Shown in pieces: positions 19,476-28,114 of a stretch of 64,000 bases of DNA. The DNA comes from Streptomyces longisporoflavus. GTDB lineage: Bacteria > Actinomycetota > Actinomycetes > Streptomycetales > Streptomycetaceae. Below the pieces are notes generated by a model. It was not told the DNA's origin, did not search any database, and saw nothing but the letters and a program-made list of their open reading frames with translations. A program made the translations under genes and the position numbers. Location of the stretch: NCBI RefSeq assembly GCF_014649775.1, contig NZ_BMTR01000003.1, positions 434,001 to 498,000 of the forward strand, read 5' to 3'. Position 1 is the first letter of the stretch, and the number at the start of each line of letters is the position of its first letter.

Positions 19476-20636
19476 ATGGCAGGCACGCGAGCGGAAGCCG
19501 AGACGTTCACAGCCCGGATGAAGAAGCGTATCCACCGGGCTCGCATAGGGCTGCGCAAGTCCGGCGTCGACTACTTCCGGGGAGACGGCTCGGACTGGGT
19601 CGCGCTCGCCGGTCTGCTCGTCACCATCCCGGTGATCGCCTTCTGCACCATCGCCAACAGCGTCTGGTGCGCGCCCTCCACGCTGGTCCTGCCGATCGTG
19701 GCCGGGGGCCTGCTCCTGCGCCCCTCCAGCCTGCTCGGCCTGTACGCGACGGCGGCCGCCGCGCTCATCGTGGAGTCGGTCCAGCTCGGCCCGTACACGC
19801 AGGGGCCCTCACGTGTCACGCCCGGAGTGGTCCTCGTCGTCGCGGCCTGCGGCTTCTTCGGGCTGATCATCGCGCAGTTCCGCAGCCGGGTCGGTGTGCC
19901 CTGGCGCGGCGGCGGGACGATGCTCTTCGATCTGCGCGAACGTATCCGCGTGCAGAGCAAGCTGCCGAAGCTGCCGTCGGGCTGGCACCGCGAGATGGCC
20001 CTGCGGCCCGCGGGCGGCCAGTCCTTCTCCGGTGACTTCGTGGTCGCGGCCCGTACGAACGGCGGGCGCACCCTGGAGGTCGTCCTCACCGACGTCTCGG
20101 GCAAGGGCATGGACGCGGGCTCCCGCGCCCTGCTCCTGTCGGGCGCCTTCGGCGGCCTGCTCGGCTCGCTTCCGCCGCACGCGTTCCTGACCGCGGCCAA
20201 CGGCTATCTCCTGCGCCAGGACTGGGACGAGGGCTTCGCGACCTCCATCCACCTGGTCCTCGACCTGGAGAGCGGCGACTACGAACTCTTCACGGCGGGC
20301 CACCCGCCGGGCCTCCAGCTCAGCGCGGGCAGCGGCCGCTGGGAGCAGAAGGCCGCCGAGGGACCGCTCCTGGGGGTGTACGACGGGGCGCAGTTCGACC
20401 CGGTGAAGGGCTCCCTGCGCCCGGGCGACGTCCTGATGCTCTTCACGGACGGTCTCGTCGAGACCTCCGACCGGGACATCAGCGAGGGCATCGACCGCCT
20501 CACCGGGGAAGCCGACCGCTATGTGGCGGGCGGCTTCCACGGTGCCGCGTGGCATCTGATCGAGGCGGTCGCGAAGGACGTCAACGACGACCGGGCGCTG
20601 CTGTTGATCTGCCGGGAGCCGTCAGCGGGCTCCTGA
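19476..20636 (+). CDS. Membrane PP2C-type phosphatase (SpoIIE domain)
   Basis: 386 residues. About four membrane segments lie between residues 45 and 130. The cytoplasmic SpoIIE/PP2C domain begins near 165: SFSGDFVVAARTNGG (metal-binding Asp), VVLTDVSGKGMDAG, LFTAGHPPGL, LMLFTDGLVETSD and DDRALLLI are the expected metal-binding motifs. It would dephosphorylate serine or threonine, perhaps on an anti-sigma factor antagonist; no such partner is nearby. No separate sensor domain is seen, so the membrane part may be the sensor. GGGAG lies just before the ATG. Its 3' end overlaps the convergent antiporter by 15 bases. Confidence 0.92.
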   Translation: MAGTRAEAETFTARMKKRIHRARIGLRKSGVDYFRGDGSDWVALAGLLVTIPVIAFCTIANSVWCAPSTLVLPIVAGGLLLRPSSLLGLYATAAAALIVESVQLGPYTQGPSRVTPGVVLVVAACGFFGLIIAQFRSRVGVPWRGGGTMLFDLRERIRVQSKLPKLPSGWHREMALRPAGGQSFSGDFVVAARTNGGRTLEVVLTDVSGKGMDAGSRALLLSGAFGGLLGSLPPHAFLTAANGYLLRQDWDEGFATSIHLVLDLESGDYELFTAGHPPGLQLSAGSGRWEQKAAEGPLLGVYDGAQFDPVKGSLRPGDVLMLFTDGLVETSDRDISEGIDRLTGEADRYVAGGFHGAAWHLIEAVAKDVNDDRALLLICREPSAGS

Positions 20637-21803
20637 CAGCTCCGGTTCCGGTTCGCGTACGGGATCGCGCCCGCCCGGCAGGATCCGGGCCAGCCACTTC
20701 GAGCGTCCCGCGGCCAGCGGTCCGAGCACCGCGAGCAGCAGCACGTACCCCGCGATGAAGGGGGAGAGGCGGTCGTCGAGTCCCGCGGTGGCCGCCATGG
20801 TCGCCAGGATCAGGGCGAACTCGCCGCGGGCGAGCAGGGTGGTGGAGATGTTCGCCGCGGGCCCCGCCCCGAAGCCGTAGATGCGCGCCGCGCCGAGTCC
20901 CGCGAGGACGTTCATCAGCAGCGTCACGGCCACGGCGGCGAGCACCGGCCAGAACACCGTGGGCAGGTCGCCCGGGTCGATGGAGAGGCCGAAGCCGAAG
21001 AAGAAGATCGCCCCGAACGCGTCCCGCAGCGGGTGCACCAGCTTGCGCACGCGCTCGCCGGAAGCCGTGCTGCCCACCATCAGGCCGACCATGAACGCGC
21101 CGATCGCGTCCGCGACCCCGAACCACTCCGAGACCCCGGCGACGAAGACCGCGGCCCCGAGGAAGGAGATGACGAGCAGTTCGTCGTCCCGGGTGTCCAT
21201 GAGCCGCCCGACGACCTTCGTGCCGAAGCGCGCCACGAGGGCGAGAAGCAGCAGGAAGCCGAACGCCTTGCCGCCGTCCATGACGGCCGCGGCGAGACTG
21301 TCGGCGCCGGACAGGACGGGTTGCAGCGCCGCCAGGTAGAGCGCGAGGAAGATGTCCTCGACGACGATGATGCCGAGGATCGGCTTGGTCTCCGGATTGC
21401 CGAGCCGGCCGGTGTCGACGAGCACCTTGGTGACGATCGCGGACGACGAGATGCCGAGCACCCCGGCGAGGACCAGAGCCTCGGAGGTGCCCCAGCCGAG
21501 GGCGAATCCGAAGCCGAGGCCCGCGCCGACGTTCAGCGCGAGGTACGTCCCTCCGGCGAGCGCCATCTTGCGGCCGCCCGACTTGAGGTCGTCCATGTGG
21601 AACTCGAGGCCCAGGTAGAAGAGCAGAAGCACCAGGCCGAGCGCCGACAGCATCTCCAGGTCGTGGGGGTCGGAGAGCAGGACCACGCCGGGAGTGTGCG
21701 GGCCGAGAAGGATCCCGGCCAGGATGAAGAGGGGGATGGTGGGAAGTCCGATGCGGCCGCCCAGACGGGCGAGCACGGCGGCGGCGACAAAGGCGCCGCC
21801 CAT
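20622..21803 (-). CDS. Cation:proton antiporter, CPA2 / KefB-like
   Basis: 393 residues from the first canonical ATG, with about 12 membrane segments. The sequence GLPTIPLFILAGILLGPHTPG, the SSSAIVTKVLVDTGRL motif and PGDLPTVFWP are those of CPA2 Na+/H+ or K+/H+ exchangers. No cytoplasmic TrkA-N domain is attached, so it is the membrane part only. The ATG at 21803 has no ribosome site; an AGGAGG lies further up, nine bases before an in-frame ATC at 21830, which would add MGHADTLIA. Either the start is non-canonical or the gene uses a weak ATG. Confidence 0.9.
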   Translation of the reverse strand: MGGAFVAAAVLARLGGRIGLPTIPLFILAGILLGPHTPGVVLLSDPHDLEMLSALGLVLLLFYLGLEFHMDDLKSGGRKMALAGGTYLALNVGAGLGFGFALGWGTSEALVLAGVLGISSSAIVTKVLVDTGRLGNPETKPILGIIVVEDIFLALYLAALQPVLSGADSLAAAVMDGGKAFGFLLLLALVARFGTKVVGRLMDTRDDELLVISFLGAAVFVAGVSEWFGVADAIGAFMVGLMVGSTASGERVRKLVHPLRDAFGAIFFFGFGLSIDPGDLPTVFWPVLAAVAVTLLMNVLAGLGAARIYGFGAGPAANISTTLLARGEFALILATMAATAGLDDRLSPFIAGYVLLLAVLGPLAAGRSKWLARILPGGRDPVREPEPELSGAR

Positions 21804-21827
21804 GGCTATCAGGGTGTCTGCGTGTCC

Positions 21828-21845
21828 GATGGGCCCGTTCCTCCT
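21828..21845 (-). promoter_or_regulatory. Strong ribosome site before an ATC codon
   Basis: On the minus strand AGGAGG (21840-21845) is followed after nine bases by ATC (21828-21830) in frame with the antiporter. The added residues GHADTLIA run straight into the conserved MGGAFVAAA helix. This suggests initiation at ATC, or a recent ATG/GTG to ATC change. Confidence 0.45.
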
Positions 21846-22063
21846 GGTAGTCGGCGACGCACCCGGCGCACACGGATGGCAAAGGGAGCGTCAAGAACGC
21901 GTCAATAGTTAGCTTACCAAACGACTTCTGGAGTGCCGTGCGGGGCGGATGTCCACTCCCTGCGGGGGATACCCCCACCCCCGATCCGCCGGGGGACCTC
22001 ATGGTCCACAGAGCCCCCGAATCCGTACGTTCGATGCATCACCTACGGAAGGCGGAGAGAGCC

Positions 22064-22894
22064 ATGGGGCTGCGTCGCAAGAAGGAAGCAGTCAACGGAC
22101 CGGGACCGGTGCCCCCAATGACCGCCGGTGCGCCCCGCGGCGCCGACTGGGCCGTCGAACTGCACGGCGTACGCCGCAGGTACGGCAGGGGATCCGGCGC
22201 CGTGCACGCCCTCAGCGGCATCGACCTCGCCCTGGAACGCGGCAGCTTCACCGCCGTCATGGGCCCCTCCGGCTCGGGCAAGTCCACCTTCCTCCAGTGC
22301 GCCGCCGGACTCGACCGGCCCACCGAGGGCACGGTGCGCCTGGGCGGTACGGAGATCACCTCCATGAGCGAGAACAAACTGACCGCGCTGCGCCGCACCC
22401 GCCTCGGCTTCGTCTTCCAGGCCTTCAACCTGCTGCCCTCGCTGACCGTCGAACAGAACGTCGTCCTGCCGATGCGCCTCGCGGGCCACCGCCCCGACCG
22501 CCGCAGGGCCGCGGATCTGCTCCAGCGCGTCGGACTCGGCAGCGACAAGCACAGGCGCCGCCCCGGCGAGCTCTCCGGAGGCCAGCAGCAGCGCGTCGCG
22601 ATCGCCCGCGCCCTGGTCACGGACCCGGACGTGATCTTCGCCGACGAGCCGACCGGCGCCCTGGACACCACCACGGCCGCCGAGATCCTCGCCCTGCTCC
22701 GCTCGGCCGTCCGCGACCTGGGCGCCACCGTCGTCATGGTCACCCACGACCCGGCCGCCGCCGCTTACGCGGACCGGGTGCTCTTCCTCGCGGACGGCGT
22801 GATCGTGGACCGCCTGGAGCGGGCCTCCGCCCAGCAGATCGCCGCCCGGATGACGACGCTCACGGCACCGGCCCACGCGACAGCGGCGGCATAG
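22064..22894 (+). CDS. ABC transporter ATP-binding protein (MacB/LolD type)
   Basis: 276 residues. Walker A is GPSGSGKST (67-75), the Q-loop is in [16 protein letters not shown], the signature is LSGGQQQR, Walker B is VIFADEP with a D-loop GALDTTTA, and the switch histidine is in MVTHDP. This combination is that of the MacB/LolD subfamily, which works with FtsX-type permeases rather than with ordinary importers. The ATG has GGAGAG six bases upstream. The permease gene begins 44 bases downstream, so the two form an operon. Confidence 0.95.
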   Translation: MGLRRKKEAVNGPGPVPPMTAGAPRGADWAVELHGVRRRYGRGSGAVHALSGIDLALERGSFTAVMGPSGSGKSTFLQCAAGLDRPTEGTVRLGGTEITSMSENKLTALRRTRLGFVFQAFNLLPSLTVEQNVVLPMRLAGHRPDRRRAADLLQRVGLGSDKHRRRPGELSGGQQQRVAIARALVTDPDVIFADEPTGALDTTTAAEILALLRSAVRDLGATVVMVTHDPAAAAYADRVLFLADGVIVDRLERASAQQIAARMTTLTAPAHATAAA

Positions 22895-22938
22895 CCCGCA
22901 CCAGCTCCCCGCCACTTCACCGACTCCGGAGAACCTCC

Positions 22939-25404
22939 ATGCCCAACGGCCTCGCCCGCGCCGCCGTCCGCTTCAAACCCTCCGCGTTCGTGGGCACGTT
23001 CGTCGCGCTGATGATGGCCGCGATGATCGTCTCCGCGTGCGGCATCCTCCTGGAGACGGGCGTACGGGCCTCGATGCCGCCCACCCGGTACGCCGACGCC
23101 CCCGTGGTGGTAGCCGCCGACCAGCGGGCCCACTTCGTCACGGGCAGCGGCGACAGCCGCTCCGAGTCGGTGACCCCGCTGCCCGACCGGGCCCGGATCG
23201 ACGATTCGCTCCTCGCGAAGGCGGGCGCGGTGCCCGGCGCGCGCACCGCCGTAGCGGACGTCACCTTCCCGGTGCGGTCCGGCGCCGGGAGCGTCACCGC
23301 GCACGGCTGGGGCTCCACGGCCTTCACCGGCGAGAAGCTCACCGCGGGCCGCGCCCCCAAGCCCGGCGAGGTCGTCCTCGCCGCACCCGGCGCGTCCGTA
23401 GGCGAACGCACCACGCTCACCACGGCGGACGGACCACGCGACTTCCGCGTCTCCGGCACCGTCAAGAACCGGCAGGGCGCACCCACCGCGTGGTTCACCG
23501 ACGCCGACGCCGTACGCCTGTCCGGCCACCCCGGCCGCGTCGACGCCGTCGCGGTCCTGCCCGCGAAGGGCGTCACGGACGCCGTGCTCAAGGCCCGGGT
23601 GGCGGACGCCGTAGGAGACAGGGCACTGGTCCACACCGGCGACGACCGCAGCGCCGCCGAGGGCGCCGAACTGGCCTACGCCGAGGAGTTGCTCACCGGA
23701 CTCGGCGGCTCCTTCGGCGGCATCGCCACCATGGTCGCCATGTTCACCGCGGCGGGCACCGTGGCGCTCTCCGTCGGCCAGCGCGCCCGCGAGTACGCGC
23801 TGCTGCGCGCCATCGGCACGACGCCCCGCCAGATCCGCCGCACCATCGCCACGGAGGCCCTGCTCGTCGCCCCACTCGCCGGAGCGGTCGGCGTCCTGCC
23901 CGGAATCGCCCTGGCCGACTGGTGGTTCGGGCAGCTGAAGGACAGGGGAGCGATCCCCGGCGCCCTGGACCTCTCGGTCTCCTTCATTCCCCTCGTCGCG
24001 GCGATCGGCGCCGCCGTCGTCACCGCGCTGCTCTCCGGCTATCTGGCCGCCCGCCGCCCCTCCCGCATCAGGCCGGGCCAGGCTCTCGCCGAGTCCTCGG
24101 TGGAACGCCTGCGCCCCGGCTGGATCCGTACGCCGCTGGGCATCGCGGCGGCCGTCGGCGGCTGCGTCCTCGCCGGGATCGCCTCGTCCCTGACGGGCGA
24201 CGACGCGGCCAACGTGGCGCTCGGCATCGTCATGCTGTTCATGCTCGCCGTGGCCCTGCTCGGACCGCTGGTCGCCCGCGGTTGCGCGGCTCTGTTCGGG
24301 CTCCCGCTGCGCGGCGCGGGCGCGTCCGCCTCGCTCGCGGCCGCCAACTCCCGTACGAACGCCCGCCGGATGGCATCGGCGATCACCCCGATCGTCCTCG
24401 CGATGGCGTTCTCCTCGACCCTCGTCTTCATGCACACCAGCGAGGACCGGGTGACGGCCGACCAGCAGCGCGAGGGCATCACGGCGGACCACATCGTGAC
24501 GGCGTCGGGGGCGGGCGCGACCCCGGCCGGGGTCACGAAGGCCGCGGAGGCGCCTGGAGTCACCTCGGCCGTGGGCCTCCTCAAGACCTCCGTCCTGGTG
24601 CCGGTGGGCTCGGGCGGCGACCGCTGGCTGGAGAGCGCGTCGGCCCAGGGCATCACCGGCTCGCCCCGTGACCTGGCCGAGGTCCAGGACCCGGGTGTCA
24701 GGACGGGCTCGATGGCCTCGCTCGGCAAGGGCGAGATCGCCGTCGACGCGAAGCTCGCGGACTCCGCGAACGTGAAGACGGGCGAGCGCATCGCCCTGCG
24801 CATGCCCGACGGTACGAAGACGTCACCGAAGGTGGTGGCCACGTACGACCGAGGCATGGGCCTCTCCCGAGTGACGCTCCCCTCCTCGGACTTGAAGCAG
24901 CACGTGACCTCGTCCTTCTCCTCGGAGATCTGGACGAAGGGCAAGGCGACGCAGGCCCTCACGGCCCTCGGCACACTCCAGGACCGCGACGCCTACGCCA
25001 CCGCCCAGTCCACCGACCGCGCGGTCAACGCCTGGGCGAACGGGGTGATGGCGGCCGTGCTCGGCGGCTTCGCGGCGATCGCCGCGGCGAACACCCTGGT
25101 GATGACGGTCCTGGACCGCCGCCGCGAACTCGGCACGCTGCGCCTGATCGGCTCCACCCGGCGGCAGGTGATGCGGATGGTGCGCTGGGAGGCGCTCCTG
25201 GTCACCTGCGCGGGCATCGTGATCGGCTCGGCCATCGCCCTGGCCACCCTGATCCCCATGATGAACGGCCTGACGGGCGAGTCCCCTTACATCCCACCAC
25301 TGCTGTACGGGTCTTTCGCGGGCGGAGCGCTGGCGCTCGGCCTGGCGGCGACGGCCCTGCCGGCGAGGGCGGCGTTGCGGGGTTCCAGCCCGTCCGGCGG
25401 TTGA
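22939..25404 (+). CDS. ABC transporter permease with two FtsX domains
   Basis: 821 residues. It starts with a membrane helix (PSAFVGTFVALMMAAMIVSACGILL), has an outer domain, then two FtsX-type blocks: one near residues 250-400 containing GQRAREYALLRAIGTTPRQIRR, and one at the C-terminus containing DRRRELGTLRLIGSTRRQVMRM. Such permeases use ATP to move or release lipids, peptides or antibiotics from the outer face of the membrane (mechanotransmission). The cargo is unknown. GGAG lies eight bases before the ATG. The last codons and the stop are provided by a dispersed repeat at 25386-25410. Confidence 0.93.
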   Translation: MPNGLARAAVRFKPSAFVGTFVALMMAAMIVSACGILLETGVRASMPPTRYADAPVVVAADQRAHFVTGSGDSRSESVTPLPDRARIDDSLLAKAGAVPGARTAVADVTFPVRSGAGSVTAHGWGSTAFTGEKLTAGRAPKPGEVVLAAPGASVGERTTLTTADGPRDFRVSGTVKNRQGAPTAWFTDADAVRLSGHPGRVDAVAVLPAKGVTDAVLKARVADAVGDRALVHTGDDRSAAEGAELAYAEELLTGLGGSFGGIATMVAMFTAAGTVALSVGQRAREYALLRAIGTTPRQIRRTIATEALLVAPLAGAVGVLPGIALADWWFGQLKDRGAIPGALDLSVSFIPLVAAIGAAVVTALLSGYLAARRPSRIRPGQALAESSVERLRPGWIRTPLGIAAAVGGCVLAGIASSLTGDDAANVALGIVMLFMLAVALLGPLVARGCAALFGLPLRGAGASASLAAANSRTNARRMASAITPIVLAMAFSSTLVFMHTSEDRVTADQQREGITADHIVTASGAGATPAGVTKAAEAPGVTSAVGLLKTSVLVPVGSGGDRWLESASAQGITGSPRDLAEVQDPGVRTGSMASLGKGEIAVDAKLADSANVKTGERIALRMPDGTKTSPKVVATYDRGMGLSRVTLPSSDLKQHVTSSFSSEIWTKGKATQALTALGTLQDRDAYATAQSTDRAVNAWANGVMAAVLGGFAAIAAANTLVMTVLDRRRELGTLRLIGSTRRQVMRMVRWEALLVTCAGIVIGSAIALATLIPMMNGLTGESPYIPPLLYGSFAGGALALGLAATALPARAALRGSSPSGG

Positions 25405-25410
25405 GGACGA
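25386..25410. repeat. Dispersed Streptomyces repeat overlapping a stop codon
   Basis: CAGCCCGTCCGGCGGTTGAG and the next five bases match the right arm of the hairpin at 16992-17015 at 21 of 24 positions. It contains the TGA stop of the FtsX permease at 25402-25404. Confidence 0.6.
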
Positions 25411-25471
25411 ACTCGGCGGAGCCGTAAATGTCACGGTCGGGAAGGGGCGGGGTCGGGGAAAGAATCCCCGT

Positions 25472-25933
25472 ATGAACCCCAGCTCCTTGCTGTCCCTGCC
25501 CGAGGTAGAAGCAATCGCCCGCCAGGCCCACGCCACCCAGAAAGACAAAGCGGGCCGCCCCTACACGGAGCACCTGGAAGCCGTGGCCAAGGGCGTCCAC
25601 GCCAGAAACGGCACGCCGGAACAGATCGCCGCAGCCTGGCTCCATGACGCCATCGAGGACAACGCCCTCACGGAGGAGTGGCTGCGGGACGCGCCCCTCA
25701 CCCCACGTACGAAGGACATCGTGCGAGCCCTCACCAAGAGGGCGGGCGAACCGCCCGAGGCCTACGCCGCCCGCATCCTCGCAACCCCGGGCGCCCGCCT
25801 GGTCAAGGAAGCCGACCTGGCCCACAACGCGAATCCGGCCCGCCTAGCAGAGCTAGACGGGCCGACCCGTGATCGCCTCACGGAGAAATACGCGAACATG
25901 CGCGCCCTACTGGGCATCCAGTCGCAGCGCTAG
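25472..25933 (+). CDS. Small HD-domain protein
   Basis: 153 residues. The motifs GRPYTEHLEAVAKGV and AAWLHDAIEDN match the HD hydrolase half of RelA/SpoT-like and MESH1-like proteins, with H and HD metal ligands, and LVKEADLAHNANP supplies the later Asp. It is shorter than a full (p)ppGpp hydrolase and has no synthetase domain. A nucleotide pyrophosphohydrolase role is possible but unproven. It is convergent with the acyltransferase and shares a CTAG at their stops. Confidence 0.8.
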   Translation: MNPSSLLSLPEVEAIARQAHATQKDKAGRPYTEHLEAVAKGVHARNGTPEQIAAAWLHDAIEDNALTEEWLRDAPLTPRTKDIVRALTKRAGEPPEAYAARILATPGARLVKEADLAHNANPARLAELDGPTRDRLTEKYANMRALLGIQSQR

Positions 25934-27204
25934 GCAGAAGACCTGGCCCGCTCCCGGGCCAACGCGGCAGCGTCCCGCTTGAACGCCCACTCCATCTTCG
26001 GCTCCATGGCGAAGCGGAACATCCGCTGCACCGGAGGCGTACAGAGAAGCGTCACCACAGCCGCGGCGATCAGCGACACGATCACCTGCCCGACGGGCGT
26101 GTGCATCCAGGGGTAGTCGTCGAACCAGCCCCAGAAGCGCGAGCCCTTGGCCAGGAAGCCGTGCAGCAGGTAGCCGTACAGCGTGCCCGCGCCGAGGACC
26201 GTGAACCACATCTTCCGGCGCGGAACCCACGCGAAGAAGCACGCGGTCAGGATCGCGGAGCAGCCGAACAGTGCCAGCGTCATCACGACACCGGCCCACC
26301 ACGGCGCACCCAACTCCTGTGCGCTGTCCCGGCGGTAGAACCAGGCGGAGGTCATCCGCGGCCCCGCCCAGTACGCGAGAAGGAGCGCGCTCGCGAAAAT
26401 CGGGATGGAGAGCAGCCGCACCTCGCGTCGCCGCACCAGCTGGAAGTACTCGGGCTTCATGAAGAGGCCGAGCACGAAGAAGGGCAGGAACTGCAGCACG
26501 CGCTGCAGGTCGAGGTCGTCGCCGATGTCGGGCGAGACCGACGCGAGCACCGCGATGGCGAGCGCGAGCGGAAGCGGCCAGCGGACCAGCTTCCACAGCG
26601 GGGTCGTCAGCCGCCAGACGAAGAGCGCGACCAGGAACCAGGTGAGGTACCAGGGGTCGAGCAGACTGATCGGCTGCGTCGGATCGTCGTCCGCGTAGCG
26701 CTTGAAGACGGTGTACGCGACTTCGAAGATGACGTACGGCACGGCCACGCCGGTCACCAGGCGCTTGAGGCGGTCGGACCGCATGTCGAAACTGCGCGAG
26801 AAGTAGCCGGAGATGAGGATGAACGCCGGCATGTGGAAGGTGTAGACGGTCATGTACAGCGCCTCTGCGGCGCGGCTGCCGTCCGTGAGTGGTTCCCAGG
26901 CGTGCGCCATCGCGACCAGGACGATCGCCAGGTACTTGGCGTTGTCGAAGAAGGAGTCGCGCTGCTTGGCGGGCTGGCCCGCGGGGGCGGGTCTGCCGCT
27001 GCTGGTACCGGCGTGTTCCGTGGTGCCGGTGGAGCCCGGGTAGCCCGTGGGGACGGGTCGGGCGGTGGTGCCGGCCGGAGCGTGGGAAACGGTCGCGGCC
27101 ATGGTGGATTGGGGGGCGCGGGGGCCGGGTACTCCGTCCGCGGGCATATGTGCCGGGGGGAGTGGCGCCCGGTGGCGGCCGTGCGGCTGAACCGAGTTCG
27201 TCAC
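25930..27204 (-). CDS. Membrane acyltransferase, acyltransferase-3 family
   Basis: 424 residues from the GTG at 27204, which follows GGGAGG after five bases. The first 80 residues are proline-, glycine- and threonine-rich and probably disordered. About ten membrane segments follow. FFDNAKYLAIVLVAMAHAWEPL has the conserved family histidine, and FHMPAFILISGYFSRSF is the second family motif. It resembles fucose 4-O-acetylase-like proteins, which transfer acetyl groups to surface sugars. The acceptor is unknown. Confidence 0.9.
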   Translation of the reverse strand: MTNSVQPHGRHRAPLPPAHMPADGVPGPRAPQSTMAATVSHAPAGTTARPVPTGYPGSTGTTEHAGTSSGRPAPAGQPAKQRDSFFDNAKYLAIVLVAMAHAWEPLTDGSRAAEALYMTVYTFHMPAFILISGYFSRSFDMRSDRLKRLVTGVAVPYVIFEVAYTVFKRYADDDPTQPISLLDPWYLTWFLVALFVWRLTTPLWKLVRWPLPLALAIAVLASVSPDIGDDLDLQRVLQFLPFFVLGLFMKPEYFQLVRRREVRLLSIPIFASALLLAYWAGPRMTSAWFYRRDSAQELGAPWWAGVVMTLALFGCSAILTACFFAWVPRRKMWFTVLGAGTLYGYLLHGFLAKGSRFWGWFDDYPWMHTPVGQVIVSLIAAAVVTLLCTPPVQRMFRFAMEPKMEWAFKRDAAALARERARSSA

Positions 27205-27824
27205 AGGCCCTCCCACCAAAGGCTGGGTGGGACGATCCGGGACCGCACTGCGCTTGCGGGGATGGTGGCAGCGTGGAACATCTGAGGCACCCTAGCGTCG
27301 CTCGTGTGTATTCGTAAAACCCCCAACTCAGCTGTCATCTCAATCACAGACCGTTCAGGAGTAATACGGTCCGAGTACCCAGAAATCACGGGAGTCGACA
27401 TGCGGATTCAACACATGTCAGGCCCCAAGTGCCGCTCCTGCTGTCCAGTACGTCACAACTCATCCCCCTTAAACGTTGCATAACGCCCGCAGGCGACTCT
27501 GGCGATATGTCCGGTTCATTGACCCTTTGTGATGCCCGTGGCGTGCGTCCGGCAACAATTCGAATTTCCTGCGAACGAGTTGTGTGCCCATGGAAACGAT
27601 CAAGCCGAATTACTGGTCACGCGGGTCCTTCGAATTGCCGTGCGGGGGCGCCGTGTTCGTACGCCCCTAGGGCGCCCGCGTGCACGGGGCTCCCGGCGGG
27701 CGTGTGCGGCCTTGGCCGACGATGTGTCACCGGCCGCATACCGATGGCGCGTTGGTGGCACGATGGTCCTGGCGGGGGTGTGCGGGGTCGTACCCCCCGG
27801 GCCGGGGAGAGACCGACCTAGGGT
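27205..27824. other. Long intergenic region without a convincing gene
   Basis: 620 bases. About 27290-27640 is clearly richer in A and T than its surroundings, with AATTCGAATT-like stretches (near 27555 and again near 27630) and a TTAAACGTTGCATAACG segment near 27470. Open frames here have no ribosome sites, unusual amino-acid content and no resemblance to proteins. It must hold the promoter of the acyltransferase (minus strand) and that of the small membrane gene at 27825. No tRNA or riboswitch was recognised. Confidence 0.5.
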
Positions 27825-28028
27825 GTGATCAGTGTGGCCATTTCGCTGTCAGTGGTGTTGCTGTTGGCGATCATCCTCATCGTGCTGATCCGCGGAGGAT
27901 CGATCAAAGCGGGGCCCGCGATCGTCGCGGTGCTCTTCGGGTTCTTCCTCGCCTCGACCGGAATGGCGCCCTCCATAAACCGCTTCCTCAACGAGGTGGC
28001 CGAGACCATCAACTCGATCAGCTTCTGA
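27825..28028 (+). CDS. Small conserved membrane protein
   Basis: 67 residues with two hydrophobic helices (SLSVVLLLAIILIVLI and AGPAIVAVLFGFFLAST) and a polar end NRFLNEVAETINSISF. The start is either the GTG at 27825 or the GTG at 27834; neither has an ideal ribosome site. I recall similar small proteins next to this kinase in other Streptomyces, so it may be a partner of the kinase 86 bases downstream. No function is known. Confidence 0.75.
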   Translation: MISVAISLSVVLLLAIILIVLIRGGSIKAGPAIVAVLFGFFLASTGMAPSINRFLNEVAETINSISF

Positions 28029-28114
28029 GGGGCGTACGCGGCCTGCCGCGCGTACGCTGCCTCCTCCGCCCGGGGCATTCGGGCTGAGGCACGCTGGGAC
28101 GGGGGTCCTCGGGG

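Noticed and set aside
27429..27828. Open frames of 99-130 codons in the 620-base gap
   Set aside because: No ribosome sites, unusual amino-acid content and no resemblance to any protein; the DNA is less GC-rich in codon-third positions than real genes here.
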